Shown: positions 39,375 to 49,509 of the stretch, piece by piece | Layout of the letters: every line of letters starts with the position of its first letter | Position numbering within the stretch: the first letter of the stretch is position 1 | Source of the DNA: Pantoea allii | GTDB taxonomy: Bacteria > Pseudomonadota > Gammaproteobacteria > Enterobacterales > Enterobacteriaceae | Length of the DNA: 64,000 nt | Direction: 5' to 3' | Assembly: GCF_002307475.1 (NCBI RefSeq) | Contig: NZ_NTMH01000034.1 | Location: forward strand, 62,001-126,000 | Made by a program: the position numbers and the translations under genes | The notes under the pieces: generated by a model | The model's database searches: none | What the model was told of the DNA's origin: nothing | Seen by the model: the letters and a program-made list of their open reading frames with translations, nothing else

Positions 39375-42262
39375 TGGATTTCACTCTTTACCGGCAGCGA
39401 CTGCTGCAGTTTGGCGATTTCCTGCCAGGTTCTCCAGCCAGGTAGTGGAGCAAATTCAATTTTGCGCTCGCCGCTACCAGCTATCTGCGACGTCATTGCC
39501 ATCCCTTTTTTCTGCATCACGGCCTGATGAAAGAAATCGGCCAGACCGGCTGGCGTAAGCAGCTGGACCTGCTCCATCAGCTTTTGCCGGGTATCAAAAT
39601 CGTAGTTCTGGCGATCAAAATCACGGCTAAAACGATCGGCTTCTTCATTTAGCGTTTGCGGACGCTGTTTAAGATCGTTGAGCATCGCCTGCTGGTACTG
39701 GGTAAAGTCGGCCTGGCTCATCGTGCGAAGCCGCTGCTCTGCCTGCGGATAGAATGCCTGATAGCGCTGCATCAGATAAGCGGGCTGCTTGCTGTTACTT
39801 TGCAACAGAAAACCGATTCCCCACTGGCGTCCTACTGGCATCCGGAAGGCAAACACGGCATAGCCCAGTTGCTCTTCTGTACGCAGCTGGTTGTAAAACC
39901 AGGGCTGCACGATCTGGCTGAGCATCGCGCTGTTCGCCATGCTTTGGTATTCGTCATAGCCCAGGGGAATATAGAGTGCCGCCAGCGCAGAGTCTGTGCT
40001 GCTACCGTGCTGTTCCAGATTCGCCTTCAGCGGCTTTTCAACGCTGAGGTAGTTGCTGTGCCAGTAGTGAATACCTCCACACTGCATCTGTTGTTTCAGA
40101 TCGCGCCCCAGTTGGGTCACGCTGTCGGCGCTGAGATTGCCCACCGCCATCATTTCCGGCGTGGCATTTTTAATTAACGCATCACGGTAGGCCACCACCT
40201 CATCCAGCGTAATGCCGCTCACCAGTTTGCGCCTTGTCTCGCGCTGAGTGTAAGGCAGTTGCGATAACAGCTGCATAGGCTGAATCGCCTGCTCAAAGGC
40301 TTTGCCTTTTTCGGCCGCATCCAGCCGTTCCAGGTACCAAGATTTGGCCTGCTCAAGCTGAGATTCACTGGGCCGGAAGGTGCTGTAACGATCAACTAAC
40401 TGTTTGAGTAACGCGGGCAGGCGTTGCGTAAAGCCACTGGCGTTAAAGACCAGGCCATCGTTTTCACTGGTCGAGAAACTGATCCCGCCAATCGACGCCT
40501 GCGAACTCAGCTCATCCAGCGCGAGGCTGGCCAGATAGTCGTTCAGACCAAACAGCACCTGTTGGCGCGCATCGCTGATGGCCTGCTGATTTCGCAGCGC
40601 GACGGTAATGCTGGCTTTGGGTTCACTGCTATAGAACTGGCTTGGCATCCAGTAAATGCGCATACCGTAATCGTTATCCAGCTTCACCGGATGGCGGTAG
40701 ACCTTGTCCCCGGTAGCAACCAGCGAGAAATCATCAGGAATGTAGGGATTCAGTACGGGCATCGCGAATTGCATGTCACGCCCGCGCTGCTGCCACTGGG
40801 TAAACGTCTGAGCGGTGATCTTATCAACCTGATAAGGCGCGTTGACAAAATAGGCCAGCTTGTTGTGCGGTTCCTGTGGGCTGATGTACCAGATGCGTGC
40901 ATTCTGCGGCGTCATGCTGTTAAGACGGCCCTGAATCGCCTCAGCATCATACTGGTCGGCAAGGTAAGGCGCATCCAGCGTGTGCTCCACCGGCACACGC
41001 AGCATCGTATCGGCCAGCCATTCGATATAATCCATATTGCGCGTGATGGAGGGATAACGGAAATCCAGCGCCAGAACACGGGAAACTTCGTCGAAATAGC
41101 GGCGATCGATGCCTTTTTCTCGCAGCATAGAGATGTAGCTAAAGACGGCCACAACCACTTCATCGCGCTGGGCAAGGCCTTTATCGGTTAACGACACGTT
41201 GACCGTAAAAACGCCGCTGTTGCGTTCGGTGACAGGGTCGGCCCCTGCGCTGACGCCATCGGCCAGCCCCTGTTTTTGCAGCCAGTCTGCCAGCGTATTT
41301 GGGCTACGGTTGCCCATTAAATAGCCGATGAGCGTGTCCGTTTTGCTGCGGAAGCGGTCACTGTTATTCGGGATACGGAACTCGATTTTCAACTGTTTAC
41401 GGGGTTGTGCAGGCACATAATGAATAATAATGCCCTGCTGTGCTTCCGTGACGACCGGCTCGCTAATCGCGGGGACGCTGGCATTGTGGTTCGCCACCCG
41501 ACCAAAGGTGTTGGCCGCAATGGCGGCCATCTGGGCCAGGGATTGATTACTGTAGATAACCGCCTTCATCAGATTGGCTGAATAGTGACCATGGTAAAAG
41601 TCCAGCAACGCATGATGCAGGTTACTACCCGGCTTATCCCGTAGCGTTTCCAGATTGCCCCCGTAAAAGTGTGCTGCCGGATGGGCCGGATTGATCGTTT
41701 CGGCACTGACCTGCCCCATGCGCAAACCGTCACGCGCACGCGCCATGGTCAGCTCGGCATTGACTGCGTGGCGTTCCCGGTCAGCATTGACCGGGTCCAG
41801 CAACGGCTCAGCAATCGCGTCCGCAAGACGATCGACGGCAGGCTCAAGCGCATCGTTTTCCACTTCAAGGTAATAAGCCGTGCGATAGGATGCGGTACTG
41901 GCGTTGTGACTGCCCCCGTGCTTCTTGAGGAAGTCAGCCAGGCTGTCAGGCTGCGGATAACGCGTTGAGCCCATCAGCACCATGTGTTCAAGGTAATGCG
42001 CCAGGCCAGGCTGTTGCGCTGGATCGTCCAGTGAACCAATCGGCAGCGTTAAGGCCGCCAGCGACTTGGGTGCATCCTTGTCTGATACCAGCAGCACGGT
42101 CATGCCATTATTCAGCGTGATCGCCTGATACTGGCGCGAATCCTGTTGGCTTTTACCAATGGTACTGTTAACGGGCTGCCAGCCGGGGCCGGTCTCGGCC
42201 TGAACCGTAAATGCCACCAGGCTGAACAGGATAGCCAGGATCAAGCGTGCATGTGTGCGCAT
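39371..42262 (-). CDS. ptrA: Pitrilysin (protease III) PtrA
   Basis: Periplasmic zinc metalloprotease of family M16 that degrades small peptides such as insulin chains. The 963-residue protein has a Sec signal peptide (MRTHARLILAILFSLVAFTV, cleavage after VQA near 22). The inverted zinc motif is in GLAHYLEHMVLMGS (HxxEH, near 90), with the third ligand Glu in the downstream NAELTMARARDGLRM region. Four homologous M16 domains fill the rest. It sits between recC and recB as in other enterics and has no known role in recombination. Confidence 0.96.
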   Translation of the reverse strand: MRTHARLILAILFSLVAFTVQAETGPGWQPVNSTIGKSQQDSRQYQAITLNNGMTVLLVSDKDAPKSLAALTLPIGSLDDPAQQPGLAHYLEHMVLMGSTRYPQPDSLADFLKKHGGSHNASTASYRTAYYLEVENDALEPAVDRLADAIAEPLLDPVNADRERHAVNAELTMARARDGLRMGQVSAETINPAHPAAHFYGGNLETLRDKPGSNLHHALLDFYHGHYSANLMKAVIYSNQSLAQMAAIAANTFGRVANHNASVPAISEPVVTEAQQGIIIHYVPAQPRKQLKIEFRIPNNSDRFRSKTDTLIGYLMGNRSPNTLADWLQKQGLADGVSAGADPVTERNSGVFTVNVSLTDKGLAQRDEVVVAVFSYISMLREKGIDRRYFDEVSRVLALDFRYPSITRNMDYIEWLADTMLRVPVEHTLDAPYLADQYDAEAIQGRLNSMTPQNARIWYISPQEPHNKLAYFVNAPYQVDKITAQTFTQWQQRGRDMQFAMPVLNPYIPDDFSLVATGDKVYRHPVKLDNDYGMRIYWMPSQFYSSEPKASITVALRNQQAISDARQQVLFGLNDYLASLALDELSSQASIGGISFSTSENDGLVFNASGFTQRLPALLKQLVDRYSTFRPSESQLEQAKSWYLERLDAAEKGKAFEQAIQPMQLLSQLPYTQRETRRKLVSGITLDEVVAYRDALIKNATPEMMAVGNLSADSVTQLGRDLKQQMQCGGIHYWHSNYLSVEKPLKANLEQHGSSTDSALAALYIPLGYDEYQSMANSAMLSQIVQPWFYNQLRTEEQLGYAVFAFRMPVGRQWGIGFLLQSNSKQPAYLMQRYQAFYPQAEQRLRTMSQADFTQYQQAMLNDLKQRPQTLNEEADRFSRDFDRQNYDFDTRQKLMEQVQLLTPAGLADFFHQAVMQKKGMAMTSQIAGSGERKIEFAPLPGWRTWQEIAKLQQSLPVKSEIQ

Positions 42263-42362
42263 GTAAACCTCTTACGTTACCCAAAAGCCGCCTTGCCAGC
42301 GCATCGACGGCTGAAAATACAACAAACGTTTTTGGTGTTCTCATCACCTGTAAAGGTGTGAC

Positions 42363-45300
42363 TTACCGATCGTCCTGATGAGCCTGCAGTACCGGCAAGT
42401 ACCAGTGCTCCGCGGCCTCGGTTATGCGCTGTACATGAGACGCGTCCAGTGCCCTGCACAACCGCTGCAAATAGGGATCGCTCCCCTCGCCCTCCTGCTG
42501 ATAACCGCCCACCCAGGCCGCCAGTAAACTATTACGGGCTTTGAGCTGAGTCGCCTCATCCGTCAGGAACTGTTGGCTTTTTTTATCGAAACAGGCGTTG
42601 AGCCAGGCACCGCCGCTTTTGGTCAGCAGCATTAAGGGTTCCCGCATTCCCTGCAGATAACCTTGCATGTAGCGCGCTAACGTGGCGATGGCGTCATCCG
42701 GCGTAACGGCGTGGAAGCACCAGTAACTGTGCTTTCGGCCAAACATCCGGCTTCTGCCGTTACCGCCCAGTGCACAATAAACTAAATGCTCGAGCCACAG
42801 TAATAAACCATCATTGATATTCAGCACGCCCGGACGCCAGCGCAACAGACCATCGCTCTGCACCTGGGTCAGCCAACCGGATAACCTGACGCCGTCCAGA
42901 TCCAGATTGATCTCCCAGCTTTCACCTTCGCTACGTTGACTGCTCACTTCCGCCGCCACCTCCTGCATCTCTTCGCGCTGAGCCTGCCAGAACAGCTCGC
43001 CAAAGGCACCGTAAGGTAAGTTTCCTGCGGCGCGATGATGTGCATAAAGACGATCGGTGTCATCGCCCGTCACCAATGCATTCAGTAACTGGGCATTAAT
43101 CTGGTAACGCTCCAGGCTGTCCAGGGCAAAAGGCTCGCTATCGGGCAGTTCATTTTCCTCAAGCCAGAAACTGACGCCCAGACGTTGCTGAAACCAGGCC
43201 CGAACCGGATGACGCCAGAATCGCAGGAACTGCTCCAGGGCGAGTGTCTCTACGGGCGGAGTGAGCAGGGGCTGGACAAAATCAGGTTGCGGCTGGCCGG
43301 TGCCTTGCGCAGCCGGGAGCCACTCGCGGGCAAAGCTGCGTGCCGTCGACGCGGGCTGGAAGTTTTCCGGCGCAAACGGCATGCGGCTGTGTAAATGTTC
43401 CAGATGCGCCCTGACCCGCAGTGCGCTCTCGTCCAGATCCAGATCCTCATCACCGGGCAGGTAAAAACTTTGCCCGATATACTCCAGTAATTCAGTGACC
43501 AGTACAGAGGGATAGCGTTCGGTGTTGTCCTGGATTGCGCGTCCGATATAGCTGATATAGAGCTGTTGCTGTGCCGAAATCAGGGCCTCCAGAAACAGGT
43601 AGCGGTCATCATCACGTCGGCTGCGGTCGCCTTTGCGCGACTGCTGCTGCATCAGGTCAAATCCCAGCGGCGCTAAGGTGCGCGGATAAACGCCGTCATT
43701 CATGCCCAGTAAGCATACGACACGGAAAGGAATGGAGCGCATCGGCATCAGGGTACAAAAGTTGATTTGCCCGGCAAGAAAGCGTTGGCTGATGCGCTGC
43801 TGGTCCAGCCGACCGCGCAGATCGTCACGCAGCAATACCACCGGGATCGGCTCATCGAAACGTGCGTCCATGCCATATTCAATCAGCGCCTTCCACTGCT
43901 CTTCCACCAGCAGTAATGCGGCTTCAGTTTCCGTATCGGCCGTAAAGAACGCATTGAGCAGCTCGCGGCATAAAGGCAGCCAGGCTTCCAGCGGGCGCGG
44001 TTCGGACAAGACCTGACGCCAGTGATTAAGCCGTGACAACAGTTCGGCCAAATGGCCCGCCAGTTCGGCCACCAGCCCGCTCGACTCATCGTAAGGTAAA
44101 ATGCCCTGCCAGTCGCCATGCTGACTTTCCATCGCATAGCCAAGCAGCATGCGTTGCAGGCCAAAGCGCCAGGTGTGCTGACCGGTAACTGGCAAGGACA
44201 ATGCCTCAACGCTGGCATCATCCAGCCCCCAACGCACGCCGGACTCACTTACCCAGCGCCGCAGTAAACGCAGTCCGCTCTCATCAATAGAGAAGTGATT
44301 CGCTAAGGCGGGTACGTCCAGCAGCGCCAGCACATCCTCTGAGACAAAACGGCTGTCGGGCAGCGCCAGTAACTGCAAAAAAGCGACAATCGCCGGATGC
44401 GCCTGGCTGGCCCGACGGTCAGAGATGGCAAAGGGGAGATAGCGTTCGGTCGGCGCATTGGCAAACACGGCCTGAATAAAGGGCGCATAAGCGTCAATGT
44501 CTGCCACCATGACGATAATATCGCGCGCTTTTAACCCTGGACTGGCCTCCATCAGCGCCAGTAAATGATCCTGCAGCACTTCCACTTCGCGTTGCGCGCT
44601 GTGGCAGACCTGTATGGCGATCGAGCGATCCTCGGGGTCCAGCTGACGCTTTTGTCCGCTGTAGGCCAGTTCCTCCGCCGTCAGGCCAATCACCGCGTTG
44701 TCCTGCAGGTTGAGAAGATCGTGCTGCATGCTGTGTAGCAGGTTGTCTTCTTCAACATCGACAAAGGCGTCAATTTCGCTATTGAGATCCATCTGGCTGA
44801 GCAGATAAAGATTATCGCGCCCCAGCTTGCCCCAGGAGGCCAGGAGCGGGTTTGTCAGCTGCTGCTCGCCCTGCTCACTGAACAGCGCAGGCGCGTGTGC
44901 CGCGTCACTAAACAATCCACGGTATTCGTCCCGATCGTGGCGGCGACGCTGGCGACTTTGTAACTTCGCCAGAAAGGCATAATCCTGAATGTCACCCCAG
45001 TAATCGCGGCAGGGATTCGTGAACAGCAGATAAATATCAATGTGGCGGCCCAGCGCCTGCAACGCCTGCAGATAGACCGGCGGAAGCGCTGAAATACCAC
45101 AAATAAAAACCCGCTCGGGCAGGTTAGCCGGGGCGGTCTGCGCCTGCTCCAGCGTATGAATAAAGCGGGCATAGAGGTTGGCACGGTGCCATTTAGGCTG
45201 GCCCAGTTCCTCGGTGTAATTCACTAAGTCACGCCACAGCGCCGCCTGCCAGATCTGGGCATCGCCCAGGCCGTCAATGTTTTGGCCACGTTCCCAGTTG

Positions 45301-45740
45301 TTCAGCCAGTCGGCGCGATAAACCAGATACTGGTCAAACAGGTCAGCGATACGGGCGCTGAGCTGAAACAGCTTGCGCTTGTCGCCATCGTCGCTCAGGT
45401 AATGACGCAGCGAGGCAAACTCATCCTGGCGCAGCAGTGAGGGTAAACGGTGCATCAGTTTCCAGCTCATGCTGGCTTTACTGAAGGCGCTTTCGACCGG
45501 AATGTCCGGCAGGACGCGAACAAACATTTCCCAGATAAAGCTGGCCGGTAGCGGGAATTCGATATTCGCCGCAATACCAAAGGTTTGTGCCAGTTCCATC
45601 TGTAACCATTGCGCCATGCCCGGACTCTGTACCAGAACCATTTCTGAGGCGAAGGGATCGTCAAGTGGGTCCAGTTTAATCACTCTGGCTGCCAGGCTTT
45701 TGAGCAGATCAAGCTGATTAGAGTGATAAACGTGAAACAT
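42363..45740 (-). CDS. recC: RecC, exonuclease V gamma subunit
   Basis: Chi-recognising subunit of RecBCD, a helicase-like scaffold without ATPase activity. The 1125-residue protein begins MFHVYHSNQLDLLKSLAARV. It has FICGISALPPVYLQALQALG near 205, RDIIVMVADIDAYAPFIQAVF, and MRSIPFRVVCLLGMNDGVYPR near 660, plus a C-terminal nuclease-like fold. True Walker motifs are lacking, as expected. It is first of the recC-ptrA-recB-recD set and follows the ppd cluster after 113 bp. Confidence 0.97.
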   Translation of the reverse strand: MFHVYHSNQLDLLKSLAARVIKLDPLDDPFASEMVLVQSPGMAQWLQMELAQTFGIAANIEFPLPASFIWEMFVRVLPDIPVESAFSKASMSWKLMHRLPSLLRQDEFASLRHYLSDDGDKRKLFQLSARIADLFDQYLVYRADWLNNWERGQNIDGLGDAQIWQAALWRDLVNYTEELGQPKWHRANLYARFIHTLEQAQTAPANLPERVFICGISALPPVYLQALQALGRHIDIYLLFTNPCRDYWGDIQDYAFLAKLQSRQRRRHDRDEYRGLFSDAAHAPALFSEQGEQQLTNPLLASWGKLGRDNLYLLSQMDLNSEIDAFVDVEEDNLLHSMQHDLLNLQDNAVIGLTAEELAYSGQKRQLDPEDRSIAIQVCHSAQREVEVLQDHLLALMEASPGLKARDIIVMVADIDAYAPFIQAVFANAPTERYLPFAISDRRASQAHPAIVAFLQLLALPDSRFVSEDVLALLDVPALANHFSIDESGLRLLRRWVSESGVRWGLDDASVEALSLPVTGQHTWRFGLQRMLLGYAMESQHGDWQGILPYDESSGLVAELAGHLAELLSRLNHWRQVLSEPRPLEAWLPLCRELLNAFFTADTETEAALLLVEEQWKALIEYGMDARFDEPIPVVLLRDDLRGRLDQQRISQRFLAGQINFCTLMPMRSIPFRVVCLLGMNDGVYPRTLAPLGFDLMQQQSRKGDRSRRDDDRYLFLEALISAQQQLYISYIGRAIQDNTERYPSVLVTELLEYIGQSFYLPGDEDLDLDESALRVRAHLEHLHSRMPFAPENFQPASTARSFAREWLPAAQGTGQPQPDFVQPLLTPPVETLALEQFLRFWRHPVRAWFQQRLGVSFWLEENELPDSEPFALDSLERYQINAQLLNALVTGDDTDRLYAHHRAAGNLPYGAFGELFWQAQREEMQEVAAEVSSQRSEGESWEINLDLDGVRLSGWLTQVQSDGLLRWRPGVLNINDGLLLWLEHLVYCALGGNGRSRMFGRKHSYWCFHAVTPDDAIATLARYMQGYLQGMREPLMLLTKSGGAWLNACFDKKSQQFLTDEATQLKARNSLLAAWVGGYQQEGEGSDPYLQRLCRALDASHVQRITEAAEHWYLPVLQAHQDDR

Positions 45741-45853
45741 GAAAACTCCTGTGGAAAATCAAAACGGCATAGCGACGTCAGAGGGTATTCACTCTACCGC
45801 GTATCGCATTTGAAGCCTAACAAAAGGCGGTGGGCGATAGCGCCCCCTGGCGG

Positions 45854-46180
45854 TTAACAGGTTACACGCATCAGGCTGGCGTGACGTTGATGCGGCCCGC
45901 TTACCTCGGCTTTTTCCAGCACACAGCCCGCCGGCCCCTGGGTTTTCTCTGACCGGGATTGCCAGCCCGGCACCTCGTGGCCGAGCAGCCGTTGCTCTGC
46001 CACGCGCCAGGCTTCGCGTTGTTGCCACTGCTGACTGAATCCCAGCGTCAGCACCCGGTGATACTGCAGCAGAGCGCTGGTGCTGACGGCCATCAGGAGC
46101 AGAGCAAACAGGGCTTCCGGCAGGCTGAACCCTCCCGCATCAGAAGCAGTCTTCCGGCGCGGCCAGCGGGCAGTAGTCAA
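45854..46180 (-). CDS. ppdC: PpdC minor pseudopilin-like protein, TTG start
   Basis: Type IV/II prepilin-like protein, probably inner-membrane and processed by a prepilin peptidase. The signature GG-FSLPEALFALLLMAVSTSA gives the cleavage site after Gly, a Glu at mature position 5, and a hydrophobic helix. No ATG or GTG lies in frame near the expected start. The TTG at 46180 has AAGG about 5 bases upstream and gives a 17-residue basic leader (MTTARWPRRKTASDAGG) and a 108-residue protein. It would overlap the end of ygdB by 41 bases. Two cysteines near the end may form a disulfide. It lies between ygdB and recC as in E. coli. Confidence 0.8.
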   Translation of the reverse strand: MTTARWPRRKTASDAGGFSLPEALFALLLMAVSTSALLQYHRVLTLGFSQQWQQREAWRVAEQRLLGHEVPGWQSRSEKTQGPAGCVLEKAEVSGPHQRHASLMRVTC

Positions 46181-46544
46181 TCCAGCCTTGCGGCAAGGGA
46201 TGAAGACGGCTGCCCTGCACCCTGACCCAGTGCCACGAGGCCATCTCACTGGTGCGGTCTTCACCTTTAAGCAATCCCTTATCATCTGCGGTTCTCTGCA
46301 GGCAGCTCTGCCAGCCATACTGTTTCTCCTGCTGGCAGGTCAACGTCTGTTGTTCCGGCCACTGTAATGTCAGCCCCCACTGCAGCGCCGACTGCGCCTG
46401 CCAGAATCCCTGAATGAAACGCTGTTCATCGGCCACTCCGCTCATCCCCTGCGCCAGCATCTCACGGCTGGCATGCAGCGTCAGGCTCCCTGTCAGCATG
46501 ATGATCAACACCATGCCCAGCGCACTGTTGCCCTGCGCCTTCAC
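46140..46544 (-). CDS. ygdB: YgdB family protein (DUF2509)
   Basis: 134-residue protein with an N-terminal hydrophobic helix (GNSALGMVLIIMLTGSLTLH) that resembles a pseudopilin stem without the canonical G-F cleavage site. In PilX/GspK-like systems such subunits cap the pseudopilus. FWQAQSALQWGLTLQW and the pair CQQEKQYGWQSC are conserved-looking, and the end reads PQGWIDYCPLAAPEDC. Its ATG overlaps the ppdB stop (ATGA). The function is unknown. Confidence 0.88.
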   Translation of the reverse strand: MKAQGNSALGMVLIIMLTGSLTLHASREMLAQGMSGVADEQRFIQGFWQAQSALQWGLTLQWPEQQTLTCQQEKQYGWQSCLQRTADDKGLLKGEDRTSEMASWHWVRVQGSRLHPLPQGWIDYCPLAAPEDCF

Positions 46545-47068
46545 AAATTCATGCCCTCGACCCAGCGCGCTACCGTTTCGTCCTGTTGACCAGACCGGCC
46601 CTGCAGCAAAATGTTGATCAGGCGGCCTTCCCGCTGCACATCAAAGGCTTCTACAGAGAGAAAAGCGGGATCGGACAAGCGCTCCCATCCACCGCCGTTA
46701 CAGTTATCCACACCGCGCTGCATCTCCAGCTGTTTTTGCCGCAGACGATAGCCGTAATAGTCGCTTTCGCTGTGGCTGATACCTTCCCAGTGACCGTTGC
46801 TGTTTTCATCAATGCGGATAAGCAGACAGCTCTCCGCTACCGTCACTCCCCCGCTGCCACATTCTCCCTGGCAATATCCCGCCCTGCGCACGGCTTTTTC
46901 CAGGGTAGACAGTATTTGCTGCAACTCCAGGCGCAACTGCACCCGCTGTTGCAGCCTGAGATTTTCACCCAGCAGCAGCGGCATAAAGCGCCCCGCCCCG
47001 ACCATCAGTACCGCACTGATGGACATCGCAATCAGCATTTCCAGCAGGCTAAATCCGGCCATTTTCAT
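46541..47068 (-). CDS. ppdB: PpdB prepilin-type protein
   Basis: 175-residue minor pseudopilin-like protein. The N-terminus MKMAG-FSLLEMLIAMSISAVLM has a very short leader ending in Gly before Phe, Glu5 of the mature form, and the hydrophobic helix (PilW-like). The globular part contains GYCQGECGSGG, a likely disulfide loop. It overlaps ppdA and ygdB by 4 bp each, indicating one tightly coupled mRNA. In E. coli these genes are barely expressed and their role is unclear. Confidence 0.93.
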   Translation of the reverse strand: MKMAGFSLLEMLIAMSISAVLMVGAGRFMPLLLGENLRLQQRVQLRLELQQILSTLEKAVRRAGYCQGECGSGGVTVAESCLLIRIDENSNGHWEGISHSESDYYGYRLRQKQLEMQRGVDNCNGGGWERLSDPAFLSVEAFDVQREGRLINILLQGRSGQQDETVARWVEGMNL

Positions 47069-47535
47069 TCACATCCCACTTCATCTGCCAGACACAGGCG
47101 AATCCGTGCCCGTGAAGAGATAATCAGCCGCATTCGTCCTGCCGCATTCACCAGCTCAATGCTACCGGCTTTGGCAACGTTGCGGCGTCCGTAAAAACCG
47201 GGTTCACCGCGCAACGGCTGCAAGGCGACATCCGCGTGCGGCGCAATAAAATGCAGACGCCTGGCGGCCTCACAGCCGTTGACCGGTGGTTCGGCTACAC
47301 CAACGCACCAGGGCTGGGTCGTGCGCGCCCACAGAATAAAGTCGCGGTTTTGCCAGTTGGCCTGCGCCCGCACGCTGAGCAGAAAGTTCTGCAGCTGCCG
47401 GGCGCTGTCCCGTAGCTGTTGACGCTGCTGCCAGCGTTGCCAGCCCTGAGTGGCAAATGCACTGAGAATACCGACAATCACCATGACGAACAGCAGCTCT
47501 GCCAGCGTGAAACCTTTTGACGTTTGTTTTTTCAT
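47065..47535 (-). CDS. ppdA: PpdA prepilin-type protein
   Basis: 156-residue minor pseudopilin-like protein (GspH/FimT type). MKKQTSKG-FTLAELLFVMVIVGILSAFA shows a basic leader, the G-F cleavage site, Glu5 and the membrane helix. The central FLLSVRAQANWQNRDFILWA is a common FimT pattern. It is first gene of ppdA-ppdB-ygdB-ppdC, which runs on toward recC. The assembly machinery (pilBCD) is not in this window. Confidence 0.93.
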   Translation of the reverse strand: MKKQTSKGFTLAELLFVMVIVGILSAFATQGWQRWQQRQQLRDSARQLQNFLLSVRAQANWQNRDFILWARTTQPWCVGVAEPPVNGCEAARRLHFIAPHADVALQPLRGEPGFYGRRNVAKAGSIELVNAAGRMRLIISSRARIRLCLADEVGCE

Positions 47536-47677
47536 GGCAGTAGAGTGCGGTGTGGCGGGCGGTCTGGCAAAGTGAAAAACCAGGAACGGGAAGCGGCGCT
47601 GCAGAGGCGTTTATCTGGTTGTTGTGTTTAAACAAAAGTTTGCGATCAACGCCGCAATGTTACGCCAGACAAACAAT

Positions 47678-47715
47678 AAAAAACCCCGGTATACAGCGCA
47701 ATACCGGGGTTTTTT
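47678..47715. terminator. Bidirectional terminator downstream of thyA
   Basis: The stem AACCCCGGTAT/ATACCGGGGTT with an 8-base loop is flanked by A6 on one side and T6 on the other, so it would work on either strand. It begins 13 bases after the thyA stop and separates thyA from ppdA. Confidence 0.9.
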
Positions 47716-47727
47716 ATGGGGCGAGAT

Positions 47728-48522
47728 TTAAACGGCAACCGGCGCTTTAATCGCTGGATGCGGATCGTAGCCTTCAATCTCGAAATCGTCGAAGTGATAA
47801 TCGAACAGCGACGCTGGCTTGCGCTTGATAATAAGCTTAGGCAGGGGCCGCGGCTCACGCGTTAGCTGCAGGCGAGCCTGCTCAAGGTGATTGCTGTACA
47901 GGTGCGTATCGCCCCCGGTCCAGACGAAATCGCCCACTTCCAGATCGCACTGCTGCGCCACCATATGCACCAGCAGCGCATAACTCGCGATATTAAACGG
48001 CAGGCCGAGAAAGATGTCGCAAGAGCGCTGGTAAAGCTGGCAGGACAGTTTGCCGTCGGCAACGTAGAACTGGAAAAATGCATGACAAGGTGCCAGCGCC
48101 ATCTCGTCCAGCTCACCGACGTTCCAGGCGGACACAATAATGCGGCGGGAATCCGGATCGCGTTTCAGTTGTTCAATCACCTTGGTAATTTGATCAATCT
48201 CCTGGCCGCTTGCCGTGCCCCAGCTGCGCCACTGCTTGCCGTAAACCGGCCCCAGATTACCCTGTTCATCCGCCCACTCATCCCAAATTGAAACCTTGTT
48301 TTCTTTGAGGTAACCAATGTTGGTATCGCCTTGCAGAAACCAGAGCAGTTCATGAATGATGGAGCGCAGATGGCACTTCTTGGTGGTGACCAGCGGAAAA
48401 CCATCCTGCAGATTAAAACGCATCTGGTGACCAAAAATTGAAAGCGTGCCTGTACCGGTACGGTCAGATTTTGGTGTGCCTTCGTTCAACACGTAGCGCA
48501 TTAAGTCCAGATACTGTTTCAT
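47728..48522 (-). CDS. thyA: Thymidylate synthase ThyA
   Basis: Makes dTMP from dUMP using methylene-tetrahydrofolate. The 264-residue protein from [20 protein letters not shown] equals the E. coli length. The signature has [20 protein letters not shown] with the catalytic Cys near 146, and [33 protein letters not shown] and [18 protein letters not shown] follow. Its ATG overlaps the lgt stop by 4 bp, as in E. coli, so it is translated with lgt. A frame extending 15 codons upstream is rejected. Confidence 0.98.
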   Translation of the reverse strand: MKQYLDLMRYVLNEGTPKSDRTGTGTLSIFGHQMRFNLQDGFPLVTTKKCHLRSIIHELLWFLQGDTNIGYLKENKVSIWDEWADEQGNLGPVYGKQWRSWGTASGQEIDQITKVIEQLKRDPDSRRIIVSAWNVGELDEMALAPCHAFFQFYVADGKLSCQLYQRSCDIFLGLPFNIASYALLVHMVAQQCDLEVGDFVWTGGDTHLYSNHLEQARLQLTREPRPLPKLIIKRKPASLFDYHFDDFEIEGYDPHPAIKAPVAV

Positions 48523-49400
48523 TTTTCCTCGTGAAGTTGTTGCTGCGGGCGACGACGATACGCCCAAATCATCATAATCACACCGGCAATGATCATGGGC
48601 AGAGACAGCAGTTGTCCCATGCTGAGTCCACCGGTGAGCAAACCAAGCTGTGCGTCGGGCTGACGGAAGAATTCGACAATAAAGCGGAAGCAGCCGTAGC
48701 CAATCAGGAACAGGCCAGAAACGCTGCCCATCGGGCGGGGTTTACGAATAAACAGGTTCAGGATAATGAACAGCACGATACCTTCAAGAAACAGCTCATA
48801 GAGCTGTGAAGGATGACGTGGCAGTACGCCATAAGTGTTCAGTAATGCCTGATATTGTGGGTTGTTGGCCGCCAGCGCGATATCTTCGCTGCGCGAACCC
48901 GGGAACAGCATGGCAAAACGGAAGTTGGGATCGACACGGCCCCACAACTCACCATTGATGAAATTACCAAGGCGACCAGCACCGAGGCCAAACGGAATCA
49001 GAGGCGCAATAAAGTCTGAAACCTGGAAGAAATGTCGTTTGGTACGGCGAGCGAAGATCAGCATCACCAGAATCACGCCAATCAGTCCACCGTGGAATGA
49101 CATACCGCCATCCCAGACTTTGAACAGGTACAGTGGGTTATCGAGAAACAGGGGCAGGTTATAAAACAACACGTAACCAATACGTCCACCCAGGAAAACA
49201 CCCAGGAAACCGGCGTAAAGCAGGTTTTCTACTTCCTCTTTTTTCCAGCCGCTGCCCGGCTTATTCGCCCGACGCACCGCCAGCCACATGGCGAAAACAA
49301 AACCCACCAGATACATCAATCCGTACCAGTGAAGCGAAAGCGGTCCGATCGAGAAGATTACCGGATCGAACTGCGGAAATGCGATATAGCCGTTATTCAT
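48519..49400 (-). CDS. lgt: Prolipoprotein diacylglyceryl transferase Lgt
   Basis: Inner-membrane enzyme that attaches diacylglycerol from phosphatidylglycerol to the lipobox cysteine, first step in lipoprotein maturation. About 293 residues with seven TM helices. The signature is [18 protein letters not shown] near 137-154 with essential Arg and Asn, preceded by [14 protein letters not shown]. Two adjacent ATG codons exist (49403 and 49400); I prefer the second for distance to GGTGA. ptsP lies 109 bp upstream. Confidence 0.96.
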   Translation of the reverse strand: MNNGYIAFPQFDPVIFSIGPLSLHWYGLMYLVGFVFAMWLAVRRANKPGSGWKKEEVENLLYAGFLGVFLGGRIGYVLFYNLPLFLDNPLYLFKVWDGGMSFHGGLIGVILVMLIFARRTKRHFFQVSDFIAPLIPFGLGAGRLGNFINGELWGRVDPNFRFAMLFPGSRSEDIALAANNPQYQALLNTYGVLPRHPSQLYELFLEGIVLFIILNLFIRKPRPMGSVSGLFLIGYGCFRFIVEFFRQPDAQLGLLTGGLSMGQLLSLPMIIAGVIMMIWAYRRRPQQQLHEEK

Positions 49401-49509
49401 CATTCACCGTATATTTTCAGCCCTGAAAAGGGGACGTGATGCACATAAATTAGGGCTGGGCATGATAGCACAGCCAGTTTTCTGAGTAGCCGCAGAAATG
49501 TAACCTGGG

